The notes beneath the pieces are model-generated. The model was not told the origin of the DNA. It did not search any database and saw only the letters and a list, made by a program, of their open reading frames with translations. 64,000 nucleotides of DNA from Microbacterium pygmaeum (GTDB lineage Bacteria > Actinomycetota > Actinomycetes > Actinomycetales > Microbacteriaceae): contig NZ_LT629692.1 of assembly GCF_900100885.1 (NCBI RefSeq), forward strand, positions 3,100,001 through 3,164,000, given 5' to 3'. Numbering within the stretch: the first letter of the stretch is position 1; each line of letters begins with the position of its first letter. Below, piece by piece: positions 1-12,993 of the stretch. Made by a program: the position numbers and the translations under genes.

Positions 1-512
1 GCCACGTACGCCTCCGAGCGCAGGTCGAGCACGAAAGACGGTCCTGTCGCAGCGATCGCCGACGTGACGGCATCCGCCCACATGGTCCGCAGTGACGCCA
101 GCCCGGGGAGGGAGACGCCCGCTCCCAGTCGGTACTCCGGGATGCGGTCCAGTGCACCGACCGGACCGAAGGGCGCGGAGTGGATGAGGACGGAGCCGCC
201 CAGCCACCGGCGAGCGGCCGCGGAGAGGGATGCCGCATCCAGCGCGTCGTACAGCACACCGGTGTAGCGGTCGATCGCCGGGAGGGTGGGGCCGTCGCGG
301 AGAGCGGCGTTGACGGCGATCTGGCCCCGTTGCGCGACGCTGAGCTTGAGCACGCGAGCCGCCTGCTCCTCATCGGCCGACAGTGCCACCAGCGCGTCGA
401 TCACCCGCTCCCGCGAGGCGGTGAGGCCGGGGAGGCAGAGCGCGTCGACGGCCAAGGGCGTGCGGCGCCCGCCGGCACGCTTCGTCTCCGAGGGCGGCAG
501 AAGGACCAGCAT
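1..512 (-). CDS. yaaA: YaaA family (DUF328) peroxide-stress protein, 3' part cut by window edge
   Basis: The reading frame starts at 512 and runs off the left edge without a stop, so about 170 N-terminal residues are visible. The N-terminus reads MLVLLPPSETKR and the last visible residues read DLRSEAYVA, both signatures of the YaaA/UPF0246 family. In E. coli YaaA limits intracellular free iron during hydrogen peroxide stress and binds DNA; the role here is inferred from that. I prefer the ATG at 512 over the in-frame GTG at 521 because GGACGGAG sits 8 nt before the ATG. It lies just after the ATP synthase operon on the same strand, separated from it by a strong hairpin, so it may be transcribed separately or by read-through. 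Confidence 0.85.
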   Translation of the reverse strand, partial: MLVLLPPSETKRAGGRRTPLAVDALCLPGLTASRERVIDALVALSADEEQAARVLKLSVAQRGQIAVNAALRDGPTLPAIDRYTGVLYDALDAASLSAAARRWLGGSVLIHSAPFGPVGALDRIPEYRLGAGVSLPGLASLRTMWADAVTSAIAATGPSFVLDLRSEAYV

Positions 513-535
513 CCGGGTCACTCCGTCCTGACGTG

Positions 536-570
536 CGAATGCACCGTGGAACGGATCCACGGTGCATTCG
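536..570 (-). terminator. Hairpin ending the ATP synthase operon
   Basis: A perfect 14-bp inverted repeat (536-549 with 557-570) closes a 7-nt loop, 13 bases after the atpC stop. No U-tract follows on the minus strand, so it may act as a Rho-aided or L-shaped terminator, or protect the operon's 3' end. The stem lies directly upstream of the yaaA ribosome binding site. Confidence 0.75.
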
Positions 571-582
571 GCGGGTGTTTCG

Positions 583-843
583 CTAGGCGATCAGCGCGGC
601 GTTACCCGCGACGATGGTCAGCTCGTCGCTCTCCATCGAGAGGAAGCCGTCCTGCGCGTTGGCGAGGATCTTGGTTCCGCTCGTCTGGGTGATGCGCACC
701 TGGCCCTCGGCGAGGATCGCGAGCACCGGCTCGTGCCCGGGCATGAAGCCGATCTCGCCCTCGACGGTCTTGGCGATGACCAGCGACGCCTCACCCGACC
801 AGATCTCCGCGTCTGCGGAGACGAGACTCACCTTGAGCGGCAT
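583..843 (-). CDS. atpC: ATP synthase F1 subunit epsilon (short form)
   Basis: The 86-residue product covers only the N-terminal beta-sandwich of epsilon, with the motif EIGFMPGHEPVLAIL near residues 30-44. It ends at NAALIA, where longer homologues continue into two C-terminal helices. Epsilon links the c-ring to the gamma rotor; the missing helical hairpin is the part that inhibits ATP hydrolysis in many bacteria, so this form should not self-inhibit in that way. The ATG at 843 is one base after the atpD stop. It is the last gene of the atp operon and is followed by a strong hairpin. The short length appears real because the stop is clean and the frame is intact. Confidence 0.93.
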   Translation of the reverse strand: MPLKVSLVSADAEIWSGEASLVIAKTVEGEIGFMPGHEPVLAILAEGQVRITQTSGTKILANAQDGFLSMESDELTIVAGNAALIA

Positions 844-844
844 G

Positions 845-3236
<2,392 letters not shown>

Positions 3237-3270
3237 TGTCCTTGTCCGGTATCAGAGGTCGGGGAACCGC

Positions 3271-4908
3271 TTAGCGGCGACCCTTGACGATCTTCTCCTG
3301 GTTGACGTCCTCGGCGGCCGCCGCGGCGACCTCCTCGTGGCCCGGCTTGCCGATCGACTGACCCTTGCCCGAGCGGAACTCGAGGATGAAGTCGTCGGTG
3401 ACCTTGCCGAGCTCGGCGGCGGTCGCATCGTCCAGGACGTTCGTGTCTCGCAGCGTGTCGAGGATCGTCGTGTTGCGACGGAGGTAGTCCAGCAGCTCGC
3501 GCTCGAAGGACAGCACGTCCTCGACCTCGATCGAGTCCAGCTTGCCGTTCGTTCCGGCCCAGATCGAGACGACCTGCTCCTCGACGGGGTACGGCGAGTA
3601 CTGGGGCTGCTTGAGCAGCTCGGTCAGGCGCGCGCCGCGGGAGAGCTGACGGCGGGATGCCGCATCCAGGTCGCTCGCGAACATCGCGAACGCCTCGAGC
3701 GAGCGGTACTGCGCCAGCTCCAGCTTCAACGTTCCGGAGACCTTCTTGATCGACTTCACCTGTGCGTCACCGCCGACTCGCGAGACCGAGATGCCCACGT
3801 CGACGGCTGGACGCTGGTTGGCGTTGAACAGGTCGGACTGGAGGAAGATCTGACCGTCGGTGATCGAGATCACGTTGGTCGGGATGTAGGCGGAGACGTC
3901 GTTGGCCTTCGTCTCGATGATCGGCAGACCCGTCATCGAACCCGCACCGAGCTCGTCGGAGAGCTTGGCGCAGCGCTCCAGCAGACGCGAGTGCAGGTAG
4001 AAGACGTCACCCGGGTATGCCTCGCGGCCCGGCGGGCGGCGCAGCAGGAGCGACACGGCGCGGTAGGCCTCGGCCTGCTTGGTGAGGTCGTCGAAGATGA
4101 TCAGGACGTGCTTGCCGTCGTACATCCAGTGCTGGCCGATGGCCGAGCCGGTGTACGGGGCGAGGTACTTGAAGCCGGCGGGGTCGGATGCCGGAGCCGC
4201 GACGATCGTCGTGTACTCCATGGCACCGGCGTCCTCGAGCGCGCCCTTGACGGCGGCGATCGTGGAGCCCTTCTGACCGATGGCGACATAGATGCAGCGG
4301 ACCTGCTTGTTCGTGTCGCCGGAGTCCCAGTTGGCCTTCTGGTTGATGATCGTGTCGATCGCGATCGCCGTCTTGCCGGTCTGGCGGTCGCCGATGATCA
4401 GCTGACGCTGGCCGCGGCCGACGGGGATCATCGCGTCGATGGCCTTGATGCCGGTCTGCAGCGGTTCGTGGACCGACTTGCGCTGCATGACGCCGGGCGC
4501 CTGCAGCTCGAGGGCGCGGCGGCCGGTGGTCGCGACCTCGCCGAGGCCGTCGATCGGGTTGCCGAGCGGGTCCACGACGCGACCGAGGTAGCCGTCGCCG
4601 ACGGCGACCGAGAGCACCTCGCCGGTGCGGGTGACGCGCTGGCCGGCCTCGATGCCCGAGAACTCGCCGAGCACGACGACACCGATCTCGTGCTCGTCGA
4701 GGTTCAGTGCCAGGCCCTGCGTGCCGTCCGCGAAGAGGACGAGCTCGTTCGCCATCACGCCGGGGAGGCCCTCGACGTGCGCGATGCCGTCCGCGGCATC
4801 GATGACGGTGCCGACCTCGGTCGCCGCCGCGCCGGTGGGCTCGTAAGCCGCGACGAAATCCTTCAGCGCGTCGCGGATGGCGTCAGGGCTGATTGTGAGT
4901 TCTGCCAT
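3271..4908 (-). CDS. atpA: ATP synthase F1 subunit alpha
   Basis: The 545-residue non-catalytic nucleotide-binding subunit has the P-loop [18 protein letters not shown] near residues 172-189 and the conserved segments [17 protein letters not shown] and [18 protein letters not shown]. It is about 30 residues longer than E. coli AtpA because of a charged Ala-rich C-terminal tail ([21 protein letters not shown] region), a common actinobacterial feature. It alternates with beta in the F1 hexamer. It starts with ATG, 89 bases after atpH, the largest gap inside the F1 part of the operon. Confidence 0.98.
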   Translation of the reverse strand: MAELTISPDAIRDALKDFVAAYEPTGAAATEVGTVIDAADGIAHVEGLPGVMANELVLFADGTQGLALNLDEHEIGVVVLGEFSGIEAGQRVTRTGEVLSVAVGDGYLGRVVDPLGNPIDGLGEVATTGRRALELQAPGVMQRKSVHEPLQTGIKAIDAMIPVGRGQRQLIIGDRQTGKTAIAIDTIINQKANWDSGDTNKQVRCIYVAIGQKGSTIAAVKGALEDAGAMEYTTIVAAPASDPAGFKYLAPYTGSAIGQHWMYDGKHVLIIFDDLTKQAEAYRAVSLLLRRPPGREAYPGDVFYLHSRLLERCAKLSDELGAGSMTGLPIIETKANDVSAYIPTNVISITDGQIFLQSDLFNANQRPAVDVGISVSRVGGDAQVKSIKKVSGTLKLELAQYRSLEAFAMFASDLDAASRRQLSRGARLTELLKQPQYSPYPVEEQVVSIWAGTNGKLDSIEVEDVLSFERELLDYLRRNTTILDTLRDTNVLDDATAAELGKVTDDFILEFRSGKGQSIGKPGHEEVAAAAAEDVNQEKIVKGRR

Positions 4909-4997
4909 GGTCTTCCCTTTGCTTTCAATACATCTCGGTGGGACCGCGGTCCCGAGTCTCCGTGCCGTCCCGGGATCGGGACGGCGCGGGAAATCTG

Positions 4998-5789
4998 TCA
5001 GCCAGCCAATCGCTGGCGGAGATCGGCCAATCGCGCGGACACGCTGGCGTCGATCACGTCGTCCGCGATCTGCACACGCAGTCCGCCGACGACCGTGGGG
5101 TCCACAACCGTGTTCAGCGACACCGTGGTGCCGTAGCGCGCCGACAGCACGCCGGCGAGTCGCTGCAGCTGGGCCTGGCTGAGCACCGTCGCGCTGACGA
5201 CGGTGGCGACCGTCCGGCCACGCTGATCGGCGACGAGGTCCATCGCGCGGATGACCAGCTGACGGGCGCGCCGCTCGCGCTGCTGCTGCACGAGCGACGA
5301 GGCGATCAGGATCGCCGATTCGCTCGCGCGACCCTGAAGGAGCGAGATCACCAGCGCACCCTTGGCGGACTCGTCGCCGAGGCGACTGCCGAGGGCGAGC
5401 TCCAACTCGGGGTTGTCGGCGACGAGCCGGGAGAACCCGAACAGGTCGCCTTCCACATCGGCGTCGGGCTCGGCGATGGCCGCCGCCCGGATCGCGAGCT
5501 CCTCGATGGCGTCCACCAGGTCGTCAGCCGACGACCAGCGCTGCGCGACGATCGTCGACAGGAGCGACACCGTCGCAGGCTGGAACGACCCCCCGAAGAT
5601 CGCCGTCACGACATCGGCGCGAGCCTGGTCGGGCGCGGACGAATCGGCCAGCGCACCGCTCAGCTGCGACGAGTCGCCGACGGCGCGGGACGCTGCGAAC
5701 AGCTCGCGTGCGGTGTCGATGTCGATCGAAGTCACGGCGGCCAGCGCCGTCGTGACCGCCGCAGTGGCCTGAGTGGTTGCGCTGCCCAT
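4998..5789 (-). CDS. atpH: ATP synthase subunit delta
   Basis: The 263-residue protein has the OSCP/delta domain, with the conserved C-terminal segment [27 protein letters not shown]. Delta attaches the peripheral stalk to the top of F1. It is longer than the roughly 180 residues of E. coli delta but near the 270 seen in other actinobacteria; it is not the mycobacterial b-delta fusion, since atpF is present as its own gene. Its ATG overlaps the atpF stop (TAATG arrangement), which indicates coupled translation. Confidence 0.95.
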   Translation of the reverse strand: MGSATTQATAAVTTALAAVTSIDIDTARELFAASRAVGDSSQLSGALADSSAPDQARADVVTAIFGGSFQPATVSLLSTIVAQRWSSADDLVDAIEELAIRAAAIAEPDADVEGDLFGFSRLVADNPELELALGSRLGDESAKGALVISLLQGRASESAILIASSLVQQQRERRARQLVIRAMDLVADQRGRTVATVVSATVLSQAQLQRLAGVLSARYGTTVSLNTVVDPTVVGGLRVQIADDVIDASVSARLADLRQRLAG

Positions 5790-6358
5790 TACTTGGACGC
5801 CTTCGGAGCCTGCGCCTCGGACGCCTCGAGCTCGGCGAGGAAGCGGTCCACGACCGCCTGGGCCTTCGCGTCGTCGGAGAGGGTCTCGCCGATCACTCCA
5901 CCGGCGAGGTCGAGCGCCAGCGTGCCGACCTCGGAACGCAGCGAGACGAACGCCGTCTGACGCTCCGCCTCGATCTGCGAGTGCGCGGTCGCCGTGATGC
6001 GGGCCGCCTCCGAGGAAGCGGAGTCCTTGGCCTCGGCGACGATCTTCTTGCCGTCCTCGCGGGCGGCCTCACGGATCTCGCCGGCTTCCTTGCGAGCCTC
6101 GGCGAGCTGGGCCGTGTACTCCTCCAGCGCGGCCTCGGCCTTGCGCTGGGCCTCGTCGGCCTTGGCGATGTTGCCCTCGATCGCGGCAGCGCGCTGGTCG
6201 AGGAGCGTCTGCATCTTGGGCAGCACGACCTTCCAGAACACCAGGAGGATCACGATGAAGCAGACAGCCGACCAGACGATGTCGTAGATCGCAGGCAGCA
6301 GCGGGTTCGACGCGGCCTCCGCCTCCTCGGCGGCGTATGTGACAAGAGCGCTCAGCAT
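5789..6358 (-). CDS. atpF: ATP synthase F0 subunit b
   Basis: The 189-residue protein has one N-terminal membrane segment (IYDIVWSAVCFIVILLVFWK, residues about 26-45) followed by a long charged helix rich in Ala, Glu and Lys that dimerises to form the peripheral stalk. The N-terminal stretch before the membrane segment (VTYAAEEAEAASNPLLP) is typical for actinobacterial b subunits. The stop codon overlaps the atpH start by one base. It lies 28 bases after atpE. Confidence 0.95.
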   Translation of the reverse strand: MLSALVTYAAEEAEAASNPLLPAIYDIVWSAVCFIVILLVFWKVVLPKMQTLLDQRAAAIEGNIAKADEAQRKAEAALEEYTAQLAEARKEAGEIREAAREDGKKIVAEAKDSASSEAARITATAHSQIEAERQTAFVSLRSEVGTLALDLAGGVIGETLSDDAKAQAVVDRFLAELEASEAQAPKASK

Positions 6359-6386
6359 CCTGTCTCCTTACCTCGTGAGCGGATGG

Positions 6387-7479
<1,093 letters not shown>

Positions 7480-7612
7480 CGCTGGCTCCAGCTTCGGGGC
7501 AACGAGACGAGTCGTCGCGACGATGGTCGGTGAGAGTCACTCCGCAAGCGCTCACGAGTGAGCGGGCGGGCGCATGTCTACCCTAGCAAACTCGGGGGCT
7601 CCTGAAATCCGT

Positions 7613-8110
7613 TCAGGAACCGCCGATGTCTCGACGTCGAGAGACCGGGGCCTCGTCCTCGAGCACTTCGCTGGGCAGCGATGCGTCGCTGACGTGCGGC
7701 ACGCGCATCCGCAGCAGCACGACGACATCCACGACCAGTGAGGCCAGCACGCTGACGACGACGGCGACGAAGAAGATCGTGGAGTCGATCCACGGCTGGC
7801 CGCGCAGCACCAGCAGGGCGACGATGAAGACGACGAGCTTGAGGATCCAGCCGCCCAGGACGATCCCGAAGAACACCGGGACGTACAGCGGGTCTGCGTA
7901 CCAGCGGTTGGCGATCAGGATGCTGGCTCCGGTGATCGCCAGGAACACCGCGGCGATGAGCACGCCGATCAGCGCGCTGACCAGTCCGGTACCGCCATCG
8001 ACGAGGAAGCCGATGACCGCTCCCGCCACCGCGAGGACTGCCGTGACGGCACCCGACCAGATCAGCGTGGTCCGCAGGATCGGGGTGCTCGAGATGGGCT
8101 GGGCGTTCAT
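7613..8110 (-). CDS. AtpI-position four-helix membrane protein
   Basis: The 165-residue protein has four predicted membrane helices (roughly residues 15-36, 40-66, 77-101 and 108-133) and a charged cytoplasmic tail ending RRRDIGGS. It sits immediately upstream of atpB on the same strand, where many bacteria carry atpI, so a role in ATP synthase assembly or magnesium supply is plausible, but sequence similarity to AtpI is not obvious by eye. Its ATG overlaps the wecA stop (ATGA), which shows translational coupling. The 133 bases between it and atpB hold only the atpB leader. Confidence 0.8.
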   Translation of the reverse strand: MNAQPISSTPILRTTLIWSGAVTAVLAVAGAVIGFLVDGGTGLVSALIGVLIAAVFLAITGASILIANRWYADPLYVPVFFGIVLGGWILKLVVFIVALLVLRGQPWIDSTIFFVAVVVSVLASLVVDVVVLLRMRVPHVSDASLPSEVLEDEAPVSRRRDIGGS

Positions 8111-9273
8111 CGGGCGTCCTCCAGGACAGGGGTGGTCGGGGTGGACCCGCCGCGTCGCCGCAGCGGGAGGAAGGTCAGGACCAGGCAGGCGATGATGCCG
8201 ACGCCGCCGAAGGCGACGCCGAGGAGATAGTCTCCCGGCCACTCCTCCTGCGTGCCGACGTACATCAGCAGGACTGCCAGGCTCACCACGGCCGTCCACG
8301 CGTAGAAGATGAGGACGGCGTCGCGGTCCGTGTGGCCCATGTCCAGCATCCGGTGATGCAGGTGCTTGCGGTCCGGCGAGAAGGGCGACTTGCCCGCCCC
8401 CATACGACGAACCACCGCGAGCCCGAAGTCCAGCAGGGGCAGCAGGACCACCACGATCGGCAGAAGGATCGGGATGAAGGCACCCAGCAGCTGCGACCGG
8501 CCGAACTCGTCGGGGTTGAGGACCGCGGGGTTGAGCTGGCCGGTGATGGCGATCGCCGAGCACGCCATCAGCAGGCCCAGCATCAGCGCGCCGGAATCCC
8601 CCATGAACAGCTTCGCGGGGCTCCAGTTCAACGGCAGGAAGCCGATGCACGCGCCGATCAGCACCGCGGCGATGAAGGATGCCAGGTTGAAGTAGGTGCT
8701 CGACCCGGTGTCGCGCACGAGGATGTACGAGTACGCGAAGAACACGCCGTTGGCGATCAGGCACACGCCGGCGACGAGTCCGTCCAGGCCGTCGATGAAG
8801 TTGACGGCGTTCATCACCACGACGATCGAGAACACGGTCAGCGTGAAGCTCACCCAGCTGGACCAGATCGACAGGCCTCCGATCGGCAGCGCGAAGATCT
8901 GCAGCTGGCCGAACCACGCGATGATGCCCGCGGCGAGGAACTGCGCGCCGAGCTTGATCATCCAGTCGAGGTCCCACAGGTCATCGGCGACGCCGACGAT
9001 GACGATCAGCAGCGTCGCCGCGAGGATCGCGTAGACCGGCGCGGGATCGACCCAGAAGATCGCGAAGTACGGGTTCTGGGACGAGACGGCGAAGGCGGCG
9101 ACCACGCCGAGGAACATCGCGATCCCCCCCAGACGCGGCGTCGGGGTCTTGTGCACATCGCGTTCCCGGATGCCGGGGTACAGCTTGTACTTGAGGCTGA
9201 GGCGCCACACCCCCCACGACAGGGCGAGGGTGATCGCGGCGGTGAACAGGACGGTGAACAGATACTGCTTCAT
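8107..9273 (-). CDS. wecA: WecA/MraY-type polyprenyl-phosphate GlcNAc-1-phosphate transferase
   Basis: The 388-residue integral membrane enzyme transfers a sugar-1-phosphate from a UDP-sugar to polyprenyl phosphate and starts synthesis of cell-wall glycopolymers such as teichoic-type or linkage-unit polymers. It shows the family motifs VADDLWDLDW, the core NAVNFIDGLDGLVAG with catalytic aspartates, and the cytosolic loop FSPDRKHLHHRML that marks the WecA rather than MraY branch. About eleven membrane helices are visible. The start at 9273 overlaps the tsaC stop as ATGA, and its own stop overlaps the next start in the same way. The sugar specificity is inferred. Confidence 0.92.
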   Translation of the reverse strand: MKQYLFTVLFTAAITLALSWGVWRLSLKYKLYPGIRERDVHKTPTPRLGGIAMFLGVVAAFAVSSQNPYFAIFWVDPAPVYAILAATLLIVIVGVADDLWDLDWMIKLGAQFLAAGIIAWFGQLQIFALPIGGLSIWSSWVSFTLTVFSIVVVMNAVNFIDGLDGLVAGVCLIANGVFFAYSYILVRDTGSSTYFNLASFIAAVLIGACIGFLPLNWSPAKLFMGDSGALMLGLLMACSAIAITGQLNPAVLNPDEFGRSQLLGAFIPILLPIVVVLLPLLDFGLAVVRRMGAGKSPFSPDRKHLHHRMLDMGHTDRDAVLIFYAWTAVVSLAVLLMYVGTQEEWPGDYLLGVAFGGVGIIACLVLTFLPLRRRGGSTPTTPVLEDAR

Positions 9274-9971
9274 GCAGCCCCGTCGGCGCCCACCTGGTCG
9301 CGATCCGGATCCGGCTCGAGCAGGTCGCCGAGCACCTCGCGCAGGCGCGCCCGATCGACGGCGCCCTCCCGGAGGACCCGGACCAGCGGATCGGTACCGC
9401 CCACCAGGCTCGTCGCATCGACGATGGTCGAGGCGATGCCCGTGTCCGAGGGACCGCCGTCGAGGTAGACCGACACGCTGTCGCCGAGCATGTCCTTGGC
9501 CTCCCATGCGCGGATCGCCGCGGCGTGACCGGTCAGGTTCGCACTGGAGACCGCCAGTGGGCCGGTCTCCTCCAGCAGTTCGAGGGCGATCCGGTGCGCC
9601 GGCATGCGCACCGCGACCGTGCCGTGGGTCTCGCCCAGATCCCAGGAGAGCGAGGGCTGGGACGGCAGCACGATGGTCAGCCCGCCCGGCCAGAACGCCT
9701 CCACCAGCCTTTCGACGGGCTCGGGGACCTCGGCCACGAGGGCACGAAGCGTCGTGATCCCGGCGACCAGGACCGGTGGCGGGGACTGTCGTCCGCGTCC
9801 CTTCGCATCGAGGAGCCGCTGCACGGCGCTCGCGCTGAACGCGTCCGCGGCCACGCCGTAGACCGTGTCGGTGGGGAGCACGACGAGCTCACCGCGGCCG
9901 ATGGCCTGGCGCGCCTGACGCATGCCGGGAAGCAGCTGCGCCTCGTCTCGGCAGTCGAAGAGGGAGGACAT
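9270..9971 (-). CDS. tsaC: L-threonylcarbamoyladenylate synthase (Sua5/YrdC family)
   Basis: The 233-residue enzyme makes threonylcarbamoyl-AMP from threonine, bicarbonate and ATP for the t6A modification at position 37 of tRNAs reading ANN codons. The YrdC signature [14 protein letters not shown] lies at about residues 35-48 and [10 protein letters not shown] near 144-153. It is the short single-domain form with a slightly extended C-terminus. It is translationally coupled to wecA. Its promoter hexamer and short leader suggest a nearly leaderless transcript that may feed the downstream wecA and atp genes. Confidence 0.93.
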   Translation of the reverse strand: MSSLFDCRDEAQLLPGMRQARQAIGRGELVVLPTDTVYGVAADAFSASAVQRLLDAKGRGRQSPPPVLVAGITTLRALVAEVPEPVERLVEAFWPGGLTIVLPSQPSLSWDLGETHGTVAVRMPAHRIALELLEETGPLAVSSANLTGHAAAIRAWEAKDMLGDSVSVYLDGGPSDTGIASTIVDATSLVGGTDPLVRVLREGAVDRARLREVLGDLLEPDPDRDQVGADGAA

Positions 9972-9980
9972 GTCCCGCTC

Positions 9981-9986
9981 ATTCTA
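9981..9986 (-). promoter_or_regulatory. Predicted -10 element for tsaC
   Basis: TAGAAT on the minus strand, 9 bases before the tsaC ATG. The expected transcript would have only two or three untranslated bases. It lies in the 86-base gap after prmC. Confidence 0.55.
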
Positions 9987-10057
9987 GGCCGGGCGCCTCC
10001 GAGCGTCCTGTGCCGCCCGCGCGTCGCGACACACCGGCGCGTCGCGGCGCGGCGGGC

Positions 10058-10939
10058 TCAGGGCCGGATCGCCGTGGTCGCGCGATCGCGCATCGTCAGA
10101 TCGGGATGCGTGGAGGCCGCCCGCCAGCCGTCGGCCGTGAGCAGGTCACGGATCGCGGCGCCCTGCCACTCGCCGTGCTCGAGAACGAGGGTCCCGCCGG
10201 GATGCGCGAGCCGAAGCGCAACTGCGCTCAGTACCCGCACGACATCCAGCCCGTCCGCTCCCCCGTACAGCGCGACCGGCGGGTCGAAGAACCGGACCTC
10301 CGGGTCGCGCGGGATCGCGGCATCCGGAACGTACGGCGGGTTGGAGACGACCACCGACACGGTGCCCTCCAGCTCGGGGAAGGCGTGCGCCAGATCGATG
10401 AACGCCAGCCGGGCGCTCTCCGGCGCGAGACGCTCGAAGTTCTCCTTCGTCCACACGAAGGCCTCGACGGAGTTCTCCGCGGCGAACACACGCGCGTGCG
10501 GGACCTCGGTCGCCATGGCCAGTGCAATCGCGCCGGATCCGGTGCCCAGGTCCACGCCGATCGGAGCGGGGGATGCCGCGGCGGCGAGCGCGTCGATGGC
10601 CAGCTGCGCCACCATCTCCGTCTCGGGACGGGGGACGAACACGCCGGGGCCGACCCGAAGCTCGAGGTGACGGAACGGCGCGAGGCCGGTGAGGTGCTGC
10701 AGCGGCTCGCGGGTGACGCGACGTGCGACGAGGGCGTCGAAGGCCGCGGCATCCGCCTCGGTGATCTCCGCTCCGCGGATCGCCGCCGCCTGCACCGATC
10801 CCCTCCCGCCGCCCACGACGTGCGCGGCGAGCAGCTCGGCGTCGACGTCGGCATCCGGCACGCCGGCGCGCGCCAGCACCTCGACGGCACGGCGGAGAGC
10901 GTCGGCGAGCAGCAGTGGAGCGGGGGGAGTCTCAGGCAT
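10058..10939 (-). CDS. prmC: Release factor glutamine methyltransferase
   Basis: The 293-residue enzyme methylates the Gln of the GGQ motif in peptide chain release factors, using S-adenosylmethionine. The SAM-binding motif [16 protein letters not shown] and the catalytic SNPPYVP motif are both present, as is the helical N-terminal domain. The start at MPETPPAP (10939) is chosen because the frame upstream is only shadow of the divergent cysK region. In many actinobacteria prmC directly follows prfA; here a block of about 3 kb containing cysK and cysE separates them. Confidence 0.94.
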   Translation of the reverse strand: MPETPPAPLLLADALRRAVEVLARAGVPDADVDAELLAAHVVGGGRGSVQAAAIRGAEITEADAAAFDALVARRVTREPLQHLTGLAPFRHLELRVGPGVFVPRPETEMVAQLAIDALAAAASPAPIGVDLGTGSGAIALAMATEVPHARVFAAENSVEAFVWTKENFERLAPESARLAFIDLAHAFPELEGTVSVVVSNPPYVPDAAIPRDPEVRFFDPPVALYGGADGLDVVRVLSAVALRLAHPGGTLVLEHGEWQGAAIRDLLTADGWRAASTHPDLTMRDRATTAIRP

Positions 10940-10949
10940 CGCGGCACTC

Positions 10950-10955
10950 AGCCTA
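10950..10955 (-). promoter_or_regulatory. Predicted -10 element for prmC
   Basis: TAGGCT on the minus strand ends 10 bases before the prmC ATG, giving a leader of about 3 bases. Divergent from the cysK promoter about 45 bases away. Confidence 0.4.
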
Positions 10956-10995
10956 CGGCCGTCGTCACAGGGCGCCGACACAGGATCGACTCCTT

Positions 10996-11001
10996 TAGGC
11001 T
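10996..11001 (+). promoter_or_regulatory. Predicted -10 element for cysK
   Basis: TAGGCT lies 38 bases before the cysK ATG, which allows a leader of about 32 bases containing the GAAAGG ribosome binding site. This is one of the few genes here with both a leader and a Shine-Dalgarno sequence. Confidence 0.5.
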
Positions 11002-11039
11002 TGTGCCCGTCCCGACCGCCCGCGCGAAAGGCCTCCCGC

Positions 11040-11978
11040 ATGTCCGGCATCCACTCCGACATCACGTCCGCATTCGGCAACACTCCGCTGGTGCGCTTGA
11101 ACCGGCTGACCGAGGGACTCGGCGCCGACGTGCTGGTCAAGCTCGAGTTCTACAACCCCGTCTCCAGCGTCAAAGACCGTCTGGGCATCGCGATCGTCGA
11201 CGCGGCCGAGGCATCCGGCGAACTGCAGCCCGGCGGCACCATCGTCGAGTCCACCAGTGGCAACACCGGCATCGCCCTGGCCATGGTCGGCGCCGCGCGA
11301 GGGTACCGGGTGATCCTCACGATGCCGGCCTCGATGTCGAAGGAACGGCGCATCCTGCTCAAGGCCTTCGGCGCCGAGCTCGTCCTGACCGATCCGACGA
11401 AGGGCATGGCGGAGGCGGTCAACATCGCGAAGCAGATCGTCGCAGACACTCCGGGTGCCATCTGGGCGCGTCAGTTCGAGAACGAGGCGAACCCGGCGAT
11501 CCACCGCAAGACGACCGCCGAGGAGATCTGGCGGGACACCGACGGCAAGGTCGACATCTTCATCGCGGGCGTCGGTACCGGCGGCACCATCACCGGCGTG
11601 GGACAGGTGCTGAAGGAACGCAACCCCGACGTGCAGATCATCGCCGTCGAACCGAAGGACTCCCCGGTCCTGAGCGAGGGCCACCCCGGCCCCCACAAGA
11701 TCCAGGGCATCGGACCCAACTTCGTGCCGGCGATCCTGGACCGCAGCGTGATCGACGAGGTCATCCCGGTGGAGTTCGACGATGCGATCCGTGTCGGCCG
11801 CGAGACCGCGACGACCGAGGGCATCCTGGTGGGGATGTCCAGCGGGGCCGCCATCTGGGCCGCGCTGCAGGTCGCCGCCCGCCCGGAGAACGCCGGGAAG
11901 ACGATCGTCGTCATCGTGCCCTCTGCAGGCGAGCGCTACCTGAGCACCGCGCTGTACGAACACCTCCGCGAGGAGTGA
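11040..11978 (+). CDS. cysK: Cysteine synthase A (O-acetylserine sulfhydrylase)
   Basis: The 312-residue PLP enzyme makes cysteine from O-acetylserine and sulfide. The PLP lysine lies in [11 protein letters not shown] near residue 43 and the substrate-binding loop TSGNTG near 70-75; [12 protein letters not shown] binds the cofactor phosphate. The ATG at 11040 follows GAAAGG by nine bases. Its TGA overlaps the next possible GTG, and cysE follows at once, so the two genes that form the cysteine synthase complex are cotranscribed. No leader peptide or riboswitch is visible. Confidence 0.96.
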   Translation: MSGIHSDITSAFGNTPLVRLNRLTEGLGADVLVKLEFYNPVSSVKDRLGIAIVDAAEASGELQPGGTIVESTSGNTGIALAMVGAARGYRVILTMPASMSKERRILLKAFGAELVLTDPTKGMAEAVNIAKQIVADTPGAIWARQFENEANPAIHRKTTAEEIWRDTDGKVDIFIAGVGTGGTITGVGQVLKERNPDVQIIAVEPKDSPVLSEGHPGPHKIQGIGPNFVPAILDRSVIDEVIPVEFDDAIRVGRETATTEGILVGMSSGAAIWAALQVAARPENAGKTIVVIVPSAGERYLSTALYEHLREE

Positions 11979-11980
11979 GC

Positions 11981-12565
11981 GTGGGGATGTGGGGACGGAT
12001 CCGCGAGGATGTCTCAGCTGCTCGTTTGCGTGATCCGGCGGCGCGCAACGGCGTCGAGATCGCGCTGCTGTATCCGGGGCTGCACGCCATCTGGGCGCAC
12101 CGCGTCGACCATTGGCTGTGGCAGCGCGGGTTCCGCCTGGCTGCAAGGGCCGGTTCGCAGCTGACCCGCTGGCTCACCGGCATCGAGATCCACCCCGGAG
12201 CCACCATCGGCCGGCGGTTCTTCATCGACCACGGGATGGGTGTCGTGATCGGCGAGACCGCGGAGGTCGGCGACGACGTGATGCTCTACCACGGCGTCAC
12301 GCTGGGCGGCCGGCAGCGGGAGGGCGGCAAGCGGCACCCCACGCTCGGCGACGGTGTCGCCGTCGGGGCCGGCGCGAAGGTCCTCGGACCGATCACGATC
12401 GGCGCGGGCTCGGTCATCGGCGCGAACGCGGTGGTCACGAAGGATGCCGCACCCGACAGCATCCTCGTCGGGGTTCCCGCGAAGGCGCGCACGCGCGGCG
12501 CGGGCGAGGACACCCGGGCGCTGCTGAGCGTCCCCGATTACTCGCTGCCGGACTACTCGATCTGA
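11981..12565 (+). CDS. cysE: Serine O-acetyltransferase
   Basis: The enzyme acetylates serine with acetyl-CoA to supply CysK. It is the short form (194 residues from GTG 11981), with a small helical N-domain and a left-handed beta-helix of hexapeptide repeats; [19 protein letters not shown] and LYHGVTLGG carry the catalytic His. The protein ends in DYSI. A C-terminal Ile is what inserts into the CysK active site in known cysteine synthase complexes, so complex formation with the neighbouring CysK is likely. The GTG at 11981 is preferred over ATG 11987 because GAGGAG lies five bases before it, overlapping the cysK stop. Confidence 0.93.
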   Translation: MGMWGRIREDVSAARLRDPAARNGVEIALLYPGLHAIWAHRVDHWLWQRGFRLAARAGSQLTRWLTGIEIHPGATIGRRFFIDHGMGVVIGETAEVGDDVMLYHGVTLGGRQREGGKRHPTLGDGVAVGAGAKVLGPITIGAGSVIGANAVVTKDAAPDSILVGVPAKARTRGAGEDTRALLSVPDYSLPDYSI

Positions 12566-12579
12566 TCGCCTGAGACGAC

Positions 12580-12981
12580 TCAGCCGGCGCGGCGCTGCGC
12601 GACGTCCTTCTTGAGGAAGACCATCGGCAGCAGCCAGGTCGCCAGCGCCGTGATGATCCAGACGATCACGGGCGCGAGCACCCATGCGAGCACGTTCGAG
12701 ATGCCGATCCCCGCGTTCGGGATGAGCACGACGACCAGGATGGCGACGAACGTCGAGATGATGCCGATGCCGCCCAGGAGCGGTGCTGCGTGTCGCCGCG
12801 TCAGCTTGAACACCCACGGTGCCAGCACGCTCTGGATGACGGCGAAGATCACCACCGCCAGGACGAAGCCCCACCAGTCGCTCCAGTCGATGTGGAAGCC
12901 GGGCAGGATCCAGTCGGCCACGATCAGGCCGAGGGCCGCCGAGAAGACGAAGATGGCGGCGCGGATGAGGAACGTGATCAC
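12580..12981 (-). CDS. Phage-holin-superfamily-IV-type membrane protein (YvlD family)
   Basis: The 133-residue protein has four hydrophobic helices and matches the pattern of the YvlD/Phage_holin_4_2 family, with GLIVADWILPGFHI near residues 18-31 and GFVLAVVIFAVIQSVLAPWV at 38-57. Despite the family name these are chromosomal membrane proteins of unknown role, not phage lysis genes. There are no phage genes nearby. It starts with GTG at 12981 directly downstream of a -10 hexamer and converges with cysE, ending 15 bases from it. Confidence 0.85.
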   Translation of the reverse strand: MITFLIRAAIFVFSAALGLIVADWILPGFHIDWSDWWGFVLAVVIFAVIQSVLAPWVFKLTRRHAAPLLGGIGIISTFVAILVVVLIPNAGIGISNVLAWVLAPVIVWIITALATWLLPMVFLKKDVAQRRAG

Positions 12982-12987
12982 GTCTGG

Positions 12988-12993
12988 AGCCTA
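12988..12993 (-). promoter_or_regulatory. -10 element, leaderless start of the holin-like gene
   Basis: TAGGCT, then six bases (CCAGAC), then GTG at 12981. The hexamer overlaps the last codons of the upstream hydrolase gene. Confidence 0.6.

Noticed and set aside
9700..9740. Second copy of the CTTCGACAAGCTCAGG-type motif inside tsaC
   Set aside because: The stretch CTTTCGACGGGCTCGGG is similar, but it is explained by conserved tsaC codons.
10010..12565. 851-codon plus-strand ORF
   Set aside because: Only its last 194 codons are real (cysE); the rest lies in the wrong frame over prmC and cysK.
12580..12981. Prophage holin
   Set aside because: The family name includes holin, but no other phage gene is nearby and the protein fits the chromosomal YvlD group.
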